A DNA stretch of 36,791 nt from Clostridiales bacterium (GCA_022511445.1 JAFLVE010000111.1:1-36791); one strand, 5' to 3'; positions 22,654 to 30,800 are shown, counted from the first letter of the stretch. The notes: generated by a model from the sequence alone, not told the origin. Program-made: numbers and translations.

Positions 22654-25600
22654 TATTTCATTACTTAAGAAAATTCTTCTCATAGTTACGAGAACGTTGG
22701 CTTTAATCATGTCGATTGTTTTCGGCGTGCTTGTAGTAGGCTCGGACATCGCTAACGATAACGCCAATCAGATATCGAGCTTCCTCGGTCAGGATTTTGT
22801 CAACCTTGTCAAAAACGAAACCGAAGGCGGCGAGGACGAAGAGGTCGAGGACGACTACTATACTTCCGAATACGATAGCGTGGCGGAGGTTAAGAAGGCG
22901 GGAATAGATATGACCGAGCGCGTTATGGCGGAGGGCGCGGTTCTCCTCTACAATAAAGAAAACGCTTTGCCGCTTAACGCTTCCACCGACAAGGTAAGCA
23001 TGTTTTCCGCCTCGTCCGCCAATCCCGTATGGTCGGGCTCGCGCGAGTCTTACGAAAAAACGGGCTCGTCCGCCAAGGTGGATATAAAGGCGGGATTGGA
23101 AAACGCAGGACTCACCGTCAACGCGGACCTTTATAATTGGTATAAATCGTCGGGCTACGGCAGAAAACGCGTCGGTACCAACTCGGGTATTTACGAGGTG
23201 TGGAACGTAAACGAGGCGCCGTGGTCGGCGATAGGCGACGCCAAAACCAAAAGCGGCTTTAATACGGCACTATTCGTCGTGTCGCGTATCGCGGGCGAGG
23301 GCTTCGACGTTACTATGCGTAACCTCGGCGAAAACAAGGTCGGAGACGAAACAAACGGAAACTACCTGCTGTTAACGCCTAACGAGAAGGACGTATTTTC
23401 GCACATAAAGGCGGAAAAGGAAAAGGGAACTTTCGATAAGTTTATCGTACTGCTCAACACCACCAATCAGGTCGCAATCGACTTTATCGACGAGTACGAC
23501 GTGGACGCGGTTTTGTACAGCGGATCGATCGGCTCGGCGGGCGCAAACGCAATCGGTAAAATCCTTACCGGCGAGGTTAATCCGTCCGGCAAGCTTTCCG
23601 ACACGTTCTGGAAAAATCACTATCTCAATCCCGTGCTTACCAACTGGGGACAGATGTCGTACGACAGCAGTAAGACGATGCTTAACCAGTACGTTGGCTT
23701 TACTTACAACGATTCGGGTTTGTACGACGACGGTTACGTCGTTTACCAAGAGGGAATTTACTCCGGCTACCGCTATACCGAAACGCGGTACGAGGACGTC
23801 GTAATGGGCACCGAAAACGTGGGTAACTTCAAATACTCCGACGCCGTTGCGTTCCCGTTCGGCTACGGCATAAGCTATACCGAGTTCGAATATTCGGATA
23901 TGAGCGTTAATTACGACGACTCGACGGACAGCTACGTTGTGTCCGTCGACGTAAAGAACGTCGGGCAAAGGCCGGGCAAAAACGCAGTTCAGCTTTTCCT
24001 CCAAAAGCCGTATACGGACTACGATAAGGCAAACGGAATAGAAAAAGCGGCGGTGGAGTTTGTCGCGTTTAATAAGACGGGTATTCTTGCGCCCGACGAG
24101 AGCGAAACGCTTAATATGACCGTTTCCCGCCGCGAGCTTGCGTCCTACGACAGCTACGGTCACGGAACGTACATTCTCGAAAAGGGTAATTACTACTTAA
24201 CCGTCGCATCCGACGCGCACGCCGCGGTCGATAACATTCTCGCCGAAAAGGGTTACTCCGACACCGACTCCGTCGGCAATAAAAAACTTGTTCACCTTAT
24301 CTCAGACGTGGAAGACGACGACCTTTTGGAATACTCCGTTGCGGAAACGGGCAAGGAGATAGTAAACCGCTTCGACGACGTTGACCTTAAGCTTTACAAG
24401 GGCGCGGGCGCAAACAAGGACGCGTTCGAATACATGACGAGAAGCAATTGGGCGGCAACCGTAAAATACGCTTTCGACCTTCAAACGTTCCGCTTCCTTA
24501 ATAATTACGTTCACCTTGTAAAAACGGATGATATAGCCTCCGACAGCAAAAATACAAGACCCTCGCCCGACAGCGGCGCGTATCCGACATACGGATCCAA
24601 GGCTACGGCTTGGCAGCTTATAGACCTTCGCGTGGACGAGAACGGCGAGCCGATGTCGTTCGACCATCCGCGCTGGCAGGAGCTACTCGACCAGCTCACT
24701 TACGACGATATGGCGTCGCTTATAATGTACGGATTCTCGCAGACCAACCCGCTCCCCGTAATTTCCAATCCGGGCACGTACGACTACGACAGCGATCTCG
24801 GCGTTATCAACGCGTACAGCTCGGGCAGTAAGGGGCTTGCAAACAAGATAAACGATCCCAACAAGAGCGAAAAGCCCGCGCTCTATCTCGATAACGGAGT
24901 AGTTGCCGCAACGCGCAACGCCAAGCTGTGTTACGAATACGGCGTTCAGTGGGGAGAGGACTGCCTGTGGGCAGGGTATCAAGGCCTTTACGGCACGGGC
25001 GCCAACATTCACCGCAGCCCGTACCTCGGCAGAACTTACGGCTATTTTTCCGAAGATCCGACTCTTACTGGACTGTGCGTCGCGCAGATGAATATCGGTA
25101 TGGAAGAAAAAGGTGCGTACATGCTGTTAAAGCACTGCGTGCTTAACGAGCAGGAGTGCAACCGTTGCGGCGGCGCGAGCTGGGCAAACGAACAGACAAT
25201 CCGCGAGGTGTATCTCAAGGCTTTTGAAGTAGCTATCAAAAAGGGCGGAGTTCAAGGAGTTATGACCTCCCTCAACCGCCTCGGCGCTACTCCCGCACCC
25301 CATCACCCGTTTATAAAAGAAGTGCTTCGCGGGGAGTTCGGAATGCAAGGCTATTGCGTAACCGACAGCTACATGGGCTACATGAATATCGGTAGGTGCG
25401 TGCTCGCCGGCAACGATTTGCCGCTCGCTCAAGACAGCACGATTTACGATTACAAATCGGGCTACAGCGCGGTTGCCTGGGCAATGCGCGATACCGTCCA
25501 CAATATACTTTACTCCGTCGTTCACAGCAGCGCAATGAACGGATTCTCGTCCGACGTCCGCGTTATAGTGTTCGAGCCCGAATGGCAGCACATACTCAAC

Positions 25601-25798
25601 AAGGCGACGCCTATTATAACCGCGTTTACCTGGGTGGTATTTGCTCTGTTCGTCGGTATGGAAGTGTGGAGCTATTTCGGTAAAGGTAAAAGTAAAAACA
25701 AAAAGGGCGGCGGTGACGGCGGAAGTGACGAGTCGCCAAAGACGAACGCCGACGGATCCGACGCGAAAAATAATATTGTTGCGGAAGCGGAAGGATAA
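22640..25798 (+). CDS. membrane-anchored GH3 glycoside hydrolase with reversed domain order
   Basis: A 1052-residue protein starting at ATG 22640 (GGAGG at 22629-22633). An N-terminal transmembrane helix (residues about 10-35) is followed by the GH3 C-domain sandwich (AEGAVLLYNKENALPLN...), with candidate acid/base E220 in RIAGEGFD. Then come an Fn3-like domain (VSVDVKNVGQRPGKNAVQLFLQ) and the TIM-barrel GH3 N-domain: KHCVLNEQE, IHRSPYLGRTYGYFSEDP and nucleophile D909 in VTDSYMGY. A second transmembrane helix (about 988-1012) and a Lys/Gly-rich tail end the protein. The reversed order is known from rumen beta-glucosidases of Butyrivibrio and Ruminococcus. The DGP motif that normally binds the sugar at subsite -1 is not clear (YDYDSDLGV lies there), so activity or specificity may differ. 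A beta-glucosidase or related exo-glycosidase role is inferred. Confidence 0.88.
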   Translation: MKKPNISLLKKILLIVTRTLALIMSIVFGVLVVGSDIANDNANQISSFLGQDFVNLVKNETEGGEDEEVEDDYYTSEYDSVAEVKKAGIDMTERVMAEGAVLLYNKENALPLNASTDKVSMFSASSANPVWSGSRESYEKTGSSAKVDIKAGLENAGLTVNADLYNWYKSSGYGRKRVGTNSGIYEVWNVNEAPWSAIGDAKTKSGFNTALFVVSRIAGEGFDVTMRNLGENKVGDETNGNYLLLTPNEKDVFSHIKAEKEKGTFDKFIVLLNTTNQVAIDFIDEYDVDAVLYSGSIGSAGANAIGKILTGEVNPSGKLSDTFWKNHYLNPVLTNWGQMSYDSSKTMLNQYVGFTYNDSGLYDDGYVVYQEGIYSGYRYTETRYEDVVMGTENVGNFKYSDAVAFPFGYGISYTEFEYSDMSVNYDDSTDSYVVSVDVKNVGQRPGKNAVQLFLQKPYTDYDKANGIEKAAVEFVAFNKTGILAPDESETLNMTVSRRELASYDSYGHGTYILEKGNYYLTVASDAHAAVDNILAEKGYSDTDSVGNKKLVHLISDVEDDDLLEYSVAETGKEIVNRFDDVDLKLYKGAGANKDAFEYMTRSNWAATVKYAFDLQTFRFLNNYVHLVKTDDIASDSKNTRPSPDSGAYPTYGSKATAWQLIDLRVDENGEPMSFDHPRWQELLDQLTYDDMASLIMYGFSQTNPLPVISNPGTYDYDSDLGVINAYSSGSKGLANKINDPNKSEKPALYLDNGVVAATRNAKLCYEYGVQWGEDCLWAGYQGLYGTGANIHRSPYLGRTYGYFSEDPTLTGLCVAQMNIGMEEKGAYMLLKHCVLNEQECNRCGGASWANEQTIREVYLKAFEVAIKKGGVQGVMTSLNRLGATPAPHHPFIKEVLRGEFGMQGYCVTDSYMGYMNIGRCVLAGNDLPLAQDSTIYDYKSGYSAVAWAMRDTVHNILYSVVHSSAMNGFSSDVRVIVFEPEWQHILNKATPIITAFTWVVFALFVGMEVWSYFGKGKSKNKKGGGDGGSDESPKTNADGSDAKNNIVAEAEG

Positions 25799-25814
25799 CA
25801 ACACAAAACAACAT

Positions 25815-25848
25815 AATCGGGATTGCTTAGTGCGGTCCCGATTTTTGT
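25815..25848 (+). terminator. terminator after the GH3 gene
   Basis: AATCGGGA (25815-25822) pairs with TCCCGATT (25836-25843), followed by TTTG and further T residues. It lies 16 nt after the stop. Confidence 0.85.
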
Positions 25849-25934
25849 TTGCTATTATTGTTGAGGTTTTTATGCCGCCCGTCCGCTTAAAGATACCACT
25901 TATAAAGTATAAACGACCGACTGTCGTAAAATAA

Positions 25935-25963
25935 TTGAAAAGCGTTTAAAAACACAATATAAT
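25935..25963 (+). promoter_or_regulatory. promoter of the LytTR/DUF3021 operon
   Basis: TTGAAA (25935-25940), 17-bp spacer, TATAAT (25958-25963). Just upstream, ACGAC/GTCGT arms around a 5-bp centre (about 25913-25927) form a small palindrome that could be an autoregulatory operator; this is inference. Confidence 0.72.
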
Positions 25964-25995
25964 GCTCTTGTAAAAGCTCGTAAGGAGATTTCGTC

Positions 25996-26436
25996 GTGAA
26001 GATAGAAGTTAAAATCGACGAAAGCTGTTCGGAAACAAAATTGATTATCGTAACCGAAAAAATGACCGAAGACGTTGCGGCGCTTATGCAACGCTTATCG
26101 GGAGACGGCTTGCATGGCATAGTTGCCTTTGACGAAAGAGGCACTACGCTACTGCCGCCTTCCGATATAGTCAGAGTTTATGCTTCGGGCGGTAAGGTGT
26201 TTGCCGTTACAGACAAACAGGAATACGTTTTGCGTTTAAGATTGTACGAAGCGGAGGAAAAACTAAACGGAAAAGGTTTTGTACGAATTTCCAACTCGGA
26301 GATTATCAATATCAAAAAGGCAAGGCGTTTTGATTTAAGTACGGTCGGCACAATTTGCTTATCGCTTGTAAACGGAGACATTTGTTTCGTTTCGCGGCGG
26401 TACGTATCGAAAATCAAAAAAACTTTGGGTATCTGA
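25996..26436 (+). CDS. LytTR DNA-binding protein (DUF3021-associated type)
   Basis: A 146-residue regulator without a receiver domain. Residues 1-45 form a short N-terminal beta/alpha region (MKIEVKIDESCSETKLIIVTE). The LytTR domain covers about 50-146 (DIVRVYASGGKVFAVTDKQEYVLRLRLYEAEEKL...FVRISNSEIINIKKA...SRRYVSKIKKTLGI). AAGGAG stands upstream of the start. It is followed 9 nt later by a DUF3021 membrane protein, a well-known pairing in which the membrane protein probably controls the regulator. Likely a self-contained membrane-inhibited regulator; targets unknown. Confidence 0.92.
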   Translation: MKIEVKIDESCSETKLIIVTEKMTEDVAALMQRLSGDGLHGIVAFDERGTTLLPPSDIVRVYASGGKVFAVTDKQEYVLRLRLYEAEEKLNGKGFVRISNSEIINIKKARRFDLSTVGTICLSLVNGDICFVSRRYVSKIKKTLGI

Positions 26437-26445
26437 GGAGGTATT

Positions 26446-26916
26446 ATGAAAAAAAAGCTTTTATTTCGCTGCCTTATGGGCGCACCTATCGGAGTAACCG
26501 TAAGCTTAATAATTACGATTTTCTTTTCGCTTTGTCTTGGAGGCAGAGAATACAATCCGGCGCCGCCCGAGCTAGTAGAACTTTGCGGCAATACGGTAAT
26601 CGCCGTAATCGTACAGCTGTTGTGTTCTCTGGCCATCGGTGCGGCAAGCGCAGGATCGTCCGTCATTTTCGAGATAGAAAAGTGGAGTTTACTGAAACAA
26701 ACGCTTGTGCATTTCGGCGTCATAGCCGTTCCGTTTTTCGGCTTGGGGTATCTGTTGAATTGGGTGTCGCACCAACCGATTGGAGCTCTCGCTTTTGTTG
26801 GGTGCTTTGTGGCTGTATATTTTATCATGTGGATTTCTATTTATTTTTCAATCAAATCGAAGGTTAAAAAAATGAATATGCAGTTACGGGAAATTCGTCA
26901 AGACGATATAAAATAA
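26446..26916 (+). CDS. DUF3021 family membrane protein
   Basis: A 156-residue protein with four predicted membrane helices: GAPIGVTVSLIITIFFSLCLGG, an AVIVQLLCSLAIGAASAGSSVIF segment, LVHFGVIAVPFFGLGYLLNWV and ALAFVGCFVAVYFIMWISIYF. The spacing and the four-helix plan match DUF3021 proteins encoded beside LytTR regulators. A GAGGAGG site precedes the ATG. Presumed partner or inhibitor of the upstream LytTR protein, by family association. Confidence 0.88.
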   Translation: MKKKLLFRCLMGAPIGVTVSLIITIFFSLCLGGREYNPAPPELVELCGNTVIAVIVQLLCSLAIGAASAGSSVIFEIEKWSLLKQTLVHFGVIAVPFFGLGYLLNWVSHQPIGALAFVGCFVAVYFIMWISIYFSIKSKVKKMNMQLREIRQDDIK

Positions 26917-26921
26917 TGTAC

Positions 26922-26950
26922 TTTACAAACCTCGCGGAATTTGGTACAAT
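26922..26950 (+). promoter_or_regulatory. promoter of the small Cys-rich gene, nested in a terminator
   Basis: TTTACA (26922-26927), 17-bp spacer ending in TGG, TACAAT (26945-26950). Transcription would start near 26957, inside the 3' half of the terminator stem, so the new RNA cannot form that hairpin. Confidence 0.6.
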
Positions 26951-26979
26951 AACTGTACAAAATTCGCGAGGCTTTTTGT
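26930..26979 (+). terminator. terminator of the LytTR/DUF3021 operon
   Basis: CCTCGCGGAATTTGGTACA (26930-26948) pairs with TGTACAAAATTCGCGAGG (26954-26971), about 18 bp with minor mismatches and a 5-nt loop, then CTTTTTGTT. It ends 1 nt before the ATG of the next gene and overlaps that gene's promoter. Confidence 0.85.
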
Positions 26980-26980
26980 T

Positions 26981-27184
26981 ATGGATAAGAGGATAGAGCG
27001 AGTCGAGGCAACCGAGGACAGATGCTGTCACCTTTGCAAGTATTACCGCTTGGACGAGGAATACTGGCACGACCACTACTTAATCCCCGAGCATCAATAC
27101 TGCGTTTTCTACGAATTGTACGGAAAGTGGGAGGTCGATCCTCTCGCTTGTTGTCCCAACTTCGTAGGGCGTTATAAGTCGTAA
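26981..27184 (+). CDS. small Cys-rich protein of unknown function
   Basis: A 67-residue protein with five cysteines in a CCxLC...C...CC arrangement plus His residues (RCCHLCKYYRLDEEYWHDHYLIPEHQYCVFYEL...LACCPNFVGRY). The pattern suggests a small metal-binding fold. Its ribosome site would be GCGAGG, formed by the end of the preceding terminator stem. Coding is supported by its own promoter and by the tight fit between flanking genes. Family not recognised. Confidence 0.6.
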   Translation: MDKRIERVEATEDRCCHLCKYYRLDEEYWHDHYLIPEHQYCVFYELYGKWEVDPLACCPNFVGRYKS

Positions 27185-27204
27185 AGTGAGAAGGTATTAT
27201 CGCT

Positions 27205-27765
27205 TTGATTTATTCGTCTAAGTATCATGCGCCGATAGGCGAGATATTTGTTTTTGCCGACGAGGTTGGGCTTACGGGCGTGTGGCTCGATTCGTGCAGG
27301 TTTTTGCCCGACGTAAGCAAGCTGAACGAAATACATTCGCCGATAGTTTCGGAATGTAAGCGCTGGCTGGACATTTACTTCGGCGGAAAAGAGCCCGACT
27401 TTATGCCGCCTCTTAACCCGACTGGTACGCCGTTTCAGACCGAGGTGTGGAAAATGCTTGCAGAAATTCCGTACGGGAAAACCACTACGTACGGCGACAT
27501 CGCAAAGGAGCTTGCGCGGCGGCGCGGAATAAGCAAAATGTCGGCGCAGGCTGTGGGTAACGCCGTCGGGCGCAACAGGATTTCCATTATTCTTCCGTGT
27601 CACAGGGTAATAGGGAATTCGGGCTCGCTTGTCGGCTACGGCGGCGGGTTGGATAAAAAAGTGTATCTTCTCAAACTGGAAGGCGTTTTATCGGATACGC
27701 AAAAACACGAAAGCCTTCAAGGAAAAATAAGTGAACGTAAAGGATATAATCGAGGTCGAGATTGA
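27205..27765 (+). CDS. ogt: methylated-DNA--protein-cysteine S-methyltransferase
   Basis: A 186-residue O6-alkylguanine-DNA alkyltransferase of the Ogt type. The acceptor Cys is C132 in the LPCHRVIG motif. Upstream, GTPFQTEVWKMLAEIPYGKTTTYGDIAKELA is the helix-turn-helix DNA-binding region, and AQAVGNAVGRN is the Arg/Asn-hinge area. The protein moves alkyl groups from O6-guanine to its own Cys and is used once. It starts with TTG at 27205; GAGAAGG (27188-27194) stands 10 nt upstream. The C-terminal 25 residues are a charged extension that overlaps the start of the next gene by 35 nt. Confidence 0.95.
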   Translation: MIYSSKYHAPIGEIFVFADEVGLTGVWLDSCRFLPDVSKLNEIHSPIVSECKRWLDIYFGGKEPDFMPPLNPTGTPFQTEVWKMLAEIPYGKTTTYGDIAKELARRRGISKMSAQAVGNAVGRNRISIILPCHRVIGNSGSLVGYGGGLDKKVYLLKLEGVLSDTQKHESLQGKISERKGYNRGRD

Positions 27766-29071
27766 AGACAACGGCATGGACGGCGAGGGCGTTGCCCGCG
27801 CGGAAGGCAAGGTTGTCTTTATCCCGTATACGCTCAAGGGCGAAAAGGTGCGCGCTACCGTAAAGTCGGTAAAGGCGCGTTACTGTAATGCTTCCGCGAT
27901 TAAAATATTGTCGCCGTCGCCGTTCAGGGCGCAGCCCGAATGCCCCCATTACTTTCGCTGCGGCGGGTGCGATACAATGCATATAACGGAAAACTACCGC
28001 CGCGAGATACTTGTAAACGACCTTAAAAATAACCTGAAAAAGATAGCCGGACTAAACGGCGTTTCGTGCGAATTTGTGCCGTGCGAGGAAAAAAACGGCG
28101 TTCGTAATAAGGTGGCTATGCCGTTCGGCACGGTTGACGGGAAGACGGCTATTGGGCTTTACAGGCACGGTACGCACGAATTAGAGCGGGTCGAATGTAA
28201 AATGCTCGGTCCTATCGGTAAATCCGCCGCAAAAACCGTAGTCGATTTCGCTAACGAAAAAAAGCTTCCGCCGTACGAAGAAAAGAGCGGAAAAGGGCTT
28301 CTCCGTCACCTCGTTATCCGCGAGATAGGTTGCCGCGCTTCCGTAACGCTTGTCGTAAACGGCGAGGGGATAGGGGCATTGCCGGAAAGAGAGCTATCCG
28401 CACGGCTAGGCGATAAAATCGACTTTTTCATCTCCCAAAACGCCGCGAGAAACAACGTGATACTCGGAAAGACCGCGCGGCTCGTGTCGGGTAATCCAAC
28501 GCTTCCCGTAGACGTGCTCGGCGTAAAAGCGGAGCTGTCGCCGCTGTCGTTTTTTCAAGTGAACGACAAGGTAAGGGATATGCTGTATTCCGCCGCATTG
28601 AAAAACGTAACTTCACCTACGCTTATCGACCTTTACAGCGGGATAGGCGTTACGAGCAACCTTGCGGCAAAAAAGTGCGCTAAGGTGTACGCCGTGGAAT
28701 GCGTGCCGGAGGCGGTAAAAGACGCCGACCGCACCGCGGAACTGAACGGTAACAAAGATAAGATAGAGAACATCTGCGGCGATGCGGAAAAGATTCTGCC
28801 CGCACTAAAGGATAAAGTTTCGAGTGAAGTCGATATCCTTGTCGACCCGCCGAGAAAGGGTTGCGGAGACGCCGTTATGCGGGCTTTGGCGGACATAAAG
28901 CCGAACACCTTGATATATATCTCCTGTAACCACGCCACTATGTGCCGCGATATTGCGCCGCTTATTTCGGGCGAATACGGCGCGGAATACACGATAGAGA
29001 GCGTAAAGCTTTTCGATATGTTCCCGCAAACTCACCACAGCGAGACGCTCGTTGTTTTAAAAAGCAAATAA
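27731..29071 (+). CDS. RNA m5U methyltransferase, RlmD/RlmCD/RumA type
   Basis: A 446-residue class of TrmA/RumA methyltransferase. Residues 1-60 form a TRAM RNA-binding domain. The iron-sulfur cluster Cys set appears around CPHYFRCGGC. A central insertion precedes the SAM-binding Rossmann domain (LIDLYSGIGVTSNLAA), followed by VDPPRKGCG and the nucleophile region YISCNHATMCRD. It methylates uracil C5 in 23S rRNA in relatives; the exact position (U747 or U1939 type) cannot be read here. It starts with GTG inside the 3' end of ogt (35-nt overlap), so the two are translationally coupled. Confidence 0.93.
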   Translation: MNVKDIIEVEIEDNGMDGEGVARAEGKVVFIPYTLKGEKVRATVKSVKARYCNASAIKILSPSPFRAQPECPHYFRCGGCDTMHITENYRREILVNDLKNNLKKIAGLNGVSCEFVPCEEKNGVRNKVAMPFGTVDGKTAIGLYRHGTHELERVECKMLGPIGKSAAKTVVDFANEKKLPPYEEKSGKGLLRHLVIREIGCRASVTLVVNGEGIGALPERELSARLGDKIDFFISQNAARNNVILGKTARLVSGNPTLPVDVLGVKAELSPLSFFQVNDKVRDMLYSAALKNVTSPTLIDLYSGIGVTSNLAAKKCAKVYAVECVPEAVKDADRTAELNGNKDKIENICGDAEKILPALKDKVSSEVDILVDPPRKGCGDAVMRALADIKPNTLIYISCNHATMCRDIAPLISGEYGAEYTIESVKLFDMFPQTHHSETLVVLKSK

Positions 29072-29090
29072 CGCTATGAGGTAATAAATT

Positions 29091-29645
29091 ATGAAAAAAT
29101 TCGAAATAAGCGGCAGCCTGACCGAAATCGAAAACTTTGAGATTTTTCACCAAACGCTTAGGGATGTCAGAAACAAGTTTATAAATCTGTTCGGCTCGCT
29201 TCTCGACAGGCTTTCTTTGTATGTGGATAACTCCACCGCCGGCAGCGGGTATACTCCCACAACCTCGGTTGTTTTGAACGCGATTGTGTGCATTAAGCTC
29301 GATATCGAAGATTTTTCGAGACGGGAACAGATTACATATCAGTTCGCGCACGAAATGACGCATTTTGTATATAAATGCCTTATAGGTCTCGACAAAAAAC
29401 AGGCGAACGAATACGAGGAGTCGATTTGCTCCGCCATGTCGCTTTGTATGCTTTACGGAAACTGCAAAAATTTCGACTCCTGGTGCGACCATGTTAAAGG
29501 GCTTAAAAACAACGGCTACCGCAAGGGCTACGACGTAGCCAAGGGGTGTAATTTTGACGCCGCTAAGTTAAGGGACAAGATATATGACGAAATCGACGAC
29601 TACCGCAAAACCGCCGCCCCTCCTATTGTTTTTACAAACCTTTAA
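29091..29645 (+). CDS. putative HExxH zinc-peptidase-like protein, unknown family
   Basis: A 184-residue cytoplasmic protein with a zincin motif HEMTH at residues 87-91 (QFAHEMTHFVYK) and a downstream Glu-rich helix (NEYEESICSAMSL, E109/E110) positioned as the third ligand of gluzincins. No signal peptide or membrane helix. It starts 19 nt after the RNA methyltransferase with a GAGG site and ends just before the promoter of the DUF4062 operon. The C-terminal half is Lys/Asp-rich and unrecognised. A metal-dependent peptidase is inferred from motif only. Confidence 0.7.
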   Translation: MKKFEISGSLTEIENFEIFHQTLRDVRNKFINLFGSLLDRLSLYVDNSTAGSGYTPTTSVVLNAIVCIKLDIEDFSRREQITYQFAHEMTHFVYKCLIGLDKKQANEYEESICSAMSLCMLYGNCKNFDSWCDHVKGLKNNGYRKGYDVAKGCNFDAAKLRDKIYDEIDDYRKTAAPPIVFTNL

Positions 29646-29660
29646 AATGAAAAAAAGTGA

Positions 29661-29689
29661 TTGATAAACGGTTTTTATCGTGGTATAAT
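29661..29689 (+). promoter_or_regulatory. promoter of the DUF4062/phosphatase/nucleotidyltransferase operon
   Basis: TTGATA (29661-29666), 17-bp spacer ending in TGG, TATAAT (29684-29689): extended -10 type. The longer TTG-initiated reading frame at 29661 overlaps the -35, so the start at 29754 is used. Confidence 0.8.
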
Positions 29690-29753
29690 CGGATATAATC
29701 AAACAGTTTTGCTACCGTTACCAAAGAATTCTTTTCGGTTAAGAGGAAGGCTT

Positions 29754-30791
29754 ATGCGTAATAAAAAAATTTATTCGGCTTTTATATCCTCGGTGTACGA
29801 GAGCCTAAGAGACGAACGCAGTCTTGTTATAGAAACGCTTCTCGATAACAGCGTGTTTCCTATCTGTATGGAGCATTTTACCGTGTCGGCGAGCGGTAAT
29901 TTTTCGGATATCGAAAGCAGGATAGACGAGGCGGATTTTTTCATTTTGCTTCTCGGTAGCAAGTACGGCTCTGAGGACGAAAACGGAGTCAGTTGGACGG
30001 AACGCGAATACCGCTACGCCGTTAAGACGCACAAACAGATTCTTGCTATAATCTGCGACGAGCTGGACGAGATACTGAAGCTCGATCCCAAAACGCTTTC
30101 GCCGTCCGAAAAAAAGCAGGTGGACTTTTGCAACGATATTACGTTTGCGCGCACCATTTCCGCAAACCTTCCCGTTTCCAAAATAATCGGTCAGTTTCTT
30201 GCCAAGTGCGACTACACCAAGTGCGCGGGCTGGGTGCGCGGCGTACCCGAAAAAATGTCGGACGCCATTTTGGAGGAGTGGCGGGAAACGCACAAGGCTT
30301 TCGATATGTCGGGGACTTGGTATCACGTTCACCTGAGCGCCGACGACGAAAGCTATATTCGCGTAGGAAGTATTCAGATTACGCAGGACTTTACTCCCGC
30401 AAATTACGACAAACTGCATTTCGACGGGTATAATTACAGCATTACCGGCTTCGATAAGGAAAAGGGTAGGATAAACGAAAACAAGCTTAAAAGCACGCAC
30501 TGGAAGGGCGATTATACAATCGACACGCACGGCGTTATGTTCGGCATATTTATGTCGAAACGCGAGTTTAAGGGAGTTTTTAACGAGCAGACGGTTGACC
30601 GCGGAATAAGAAGAGGAATTCACGACTTTAAGATAGAAACAGAATCTAACGAACGGGTCGACGAATTTCAGGGCGAGTTTCACGACGAGGCGCCGTCGCC
30701 CAAGGCGGGAAATATATATGTTTTCCGCACGGAGGAAGCGCGGCTTGCATTTATTTTGCAAAACTGCGGACACATTCTCGATATAGCTTGA
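29754..30791 (+). CDS. DUF4062 (TIR-like) protein with C-terminal beta-rich domain
   Basis: A 345-residue protein starting at ATG 29754 with GGAAGG upstream. Residues about 5-95 are DUF4062 (KIYSAFISSVYESLRDERSLVIETLL...GMEHF-like PICMEHF...IDEADFFILLLGSKYGS...SWTEREYRYAV), a flavodoxin-like fold related to TIR/STIR domains and found at the N-terminus of many prokaryotic immune or STAND-type proteins. Residues about 190-345 form an unrecognised beta-rich domain (GTWYHVHL...GSIQITQDF...YSITGF...HWKGDYTI...FKGVF...GEF). Its pattern of short strands ending in a barrel-like GxF motif resembles lipocalin-like or Cap15-type barrels, but this is inference. It heads an operon with a phosphatase and a nucleotidyltransferase. 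Possible sensor-effector of a defence or signalling system. Confidence 0.78.
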   Translation: MRNKKIYSAFISSVYESLRDERSLVIETLLDNSVFPICMEHFTVSASGNFSDIESRIDEADFFILLLGSKYGSEDENGVSWTEREYRYAVKTHKQILAIICDELDEILKLDPKTLSPSEKKQVDFCNDITFARTISANLPVSKIIGQFLAKCDYTKCAGWVRGVPEKMSDAILEEWRETHKAFDMSGTWYHVHLSADDESYIRVGSIQITQDFTPANYDKLHFDGYNYSITGFDKEKGRINENKLKSTHWKGDYTIDTHGVMFGIFMSKREFKGVFNEQTVDRGIRRGIHDFKIETESNERVDEFQGEFHDEAPSPKAGNIYVFRTEEARLAFILQNCGHILDIA

Positions 30792-30800
30792 GGGGGAAGT

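Noticed and set aside
29661-29753. N-terminal extension of the DUF4062 protein from a TTG at 29661
   Set aside because: The extension covers the promoter hexamers, and GGAAGG precedes the ATG at 29754.
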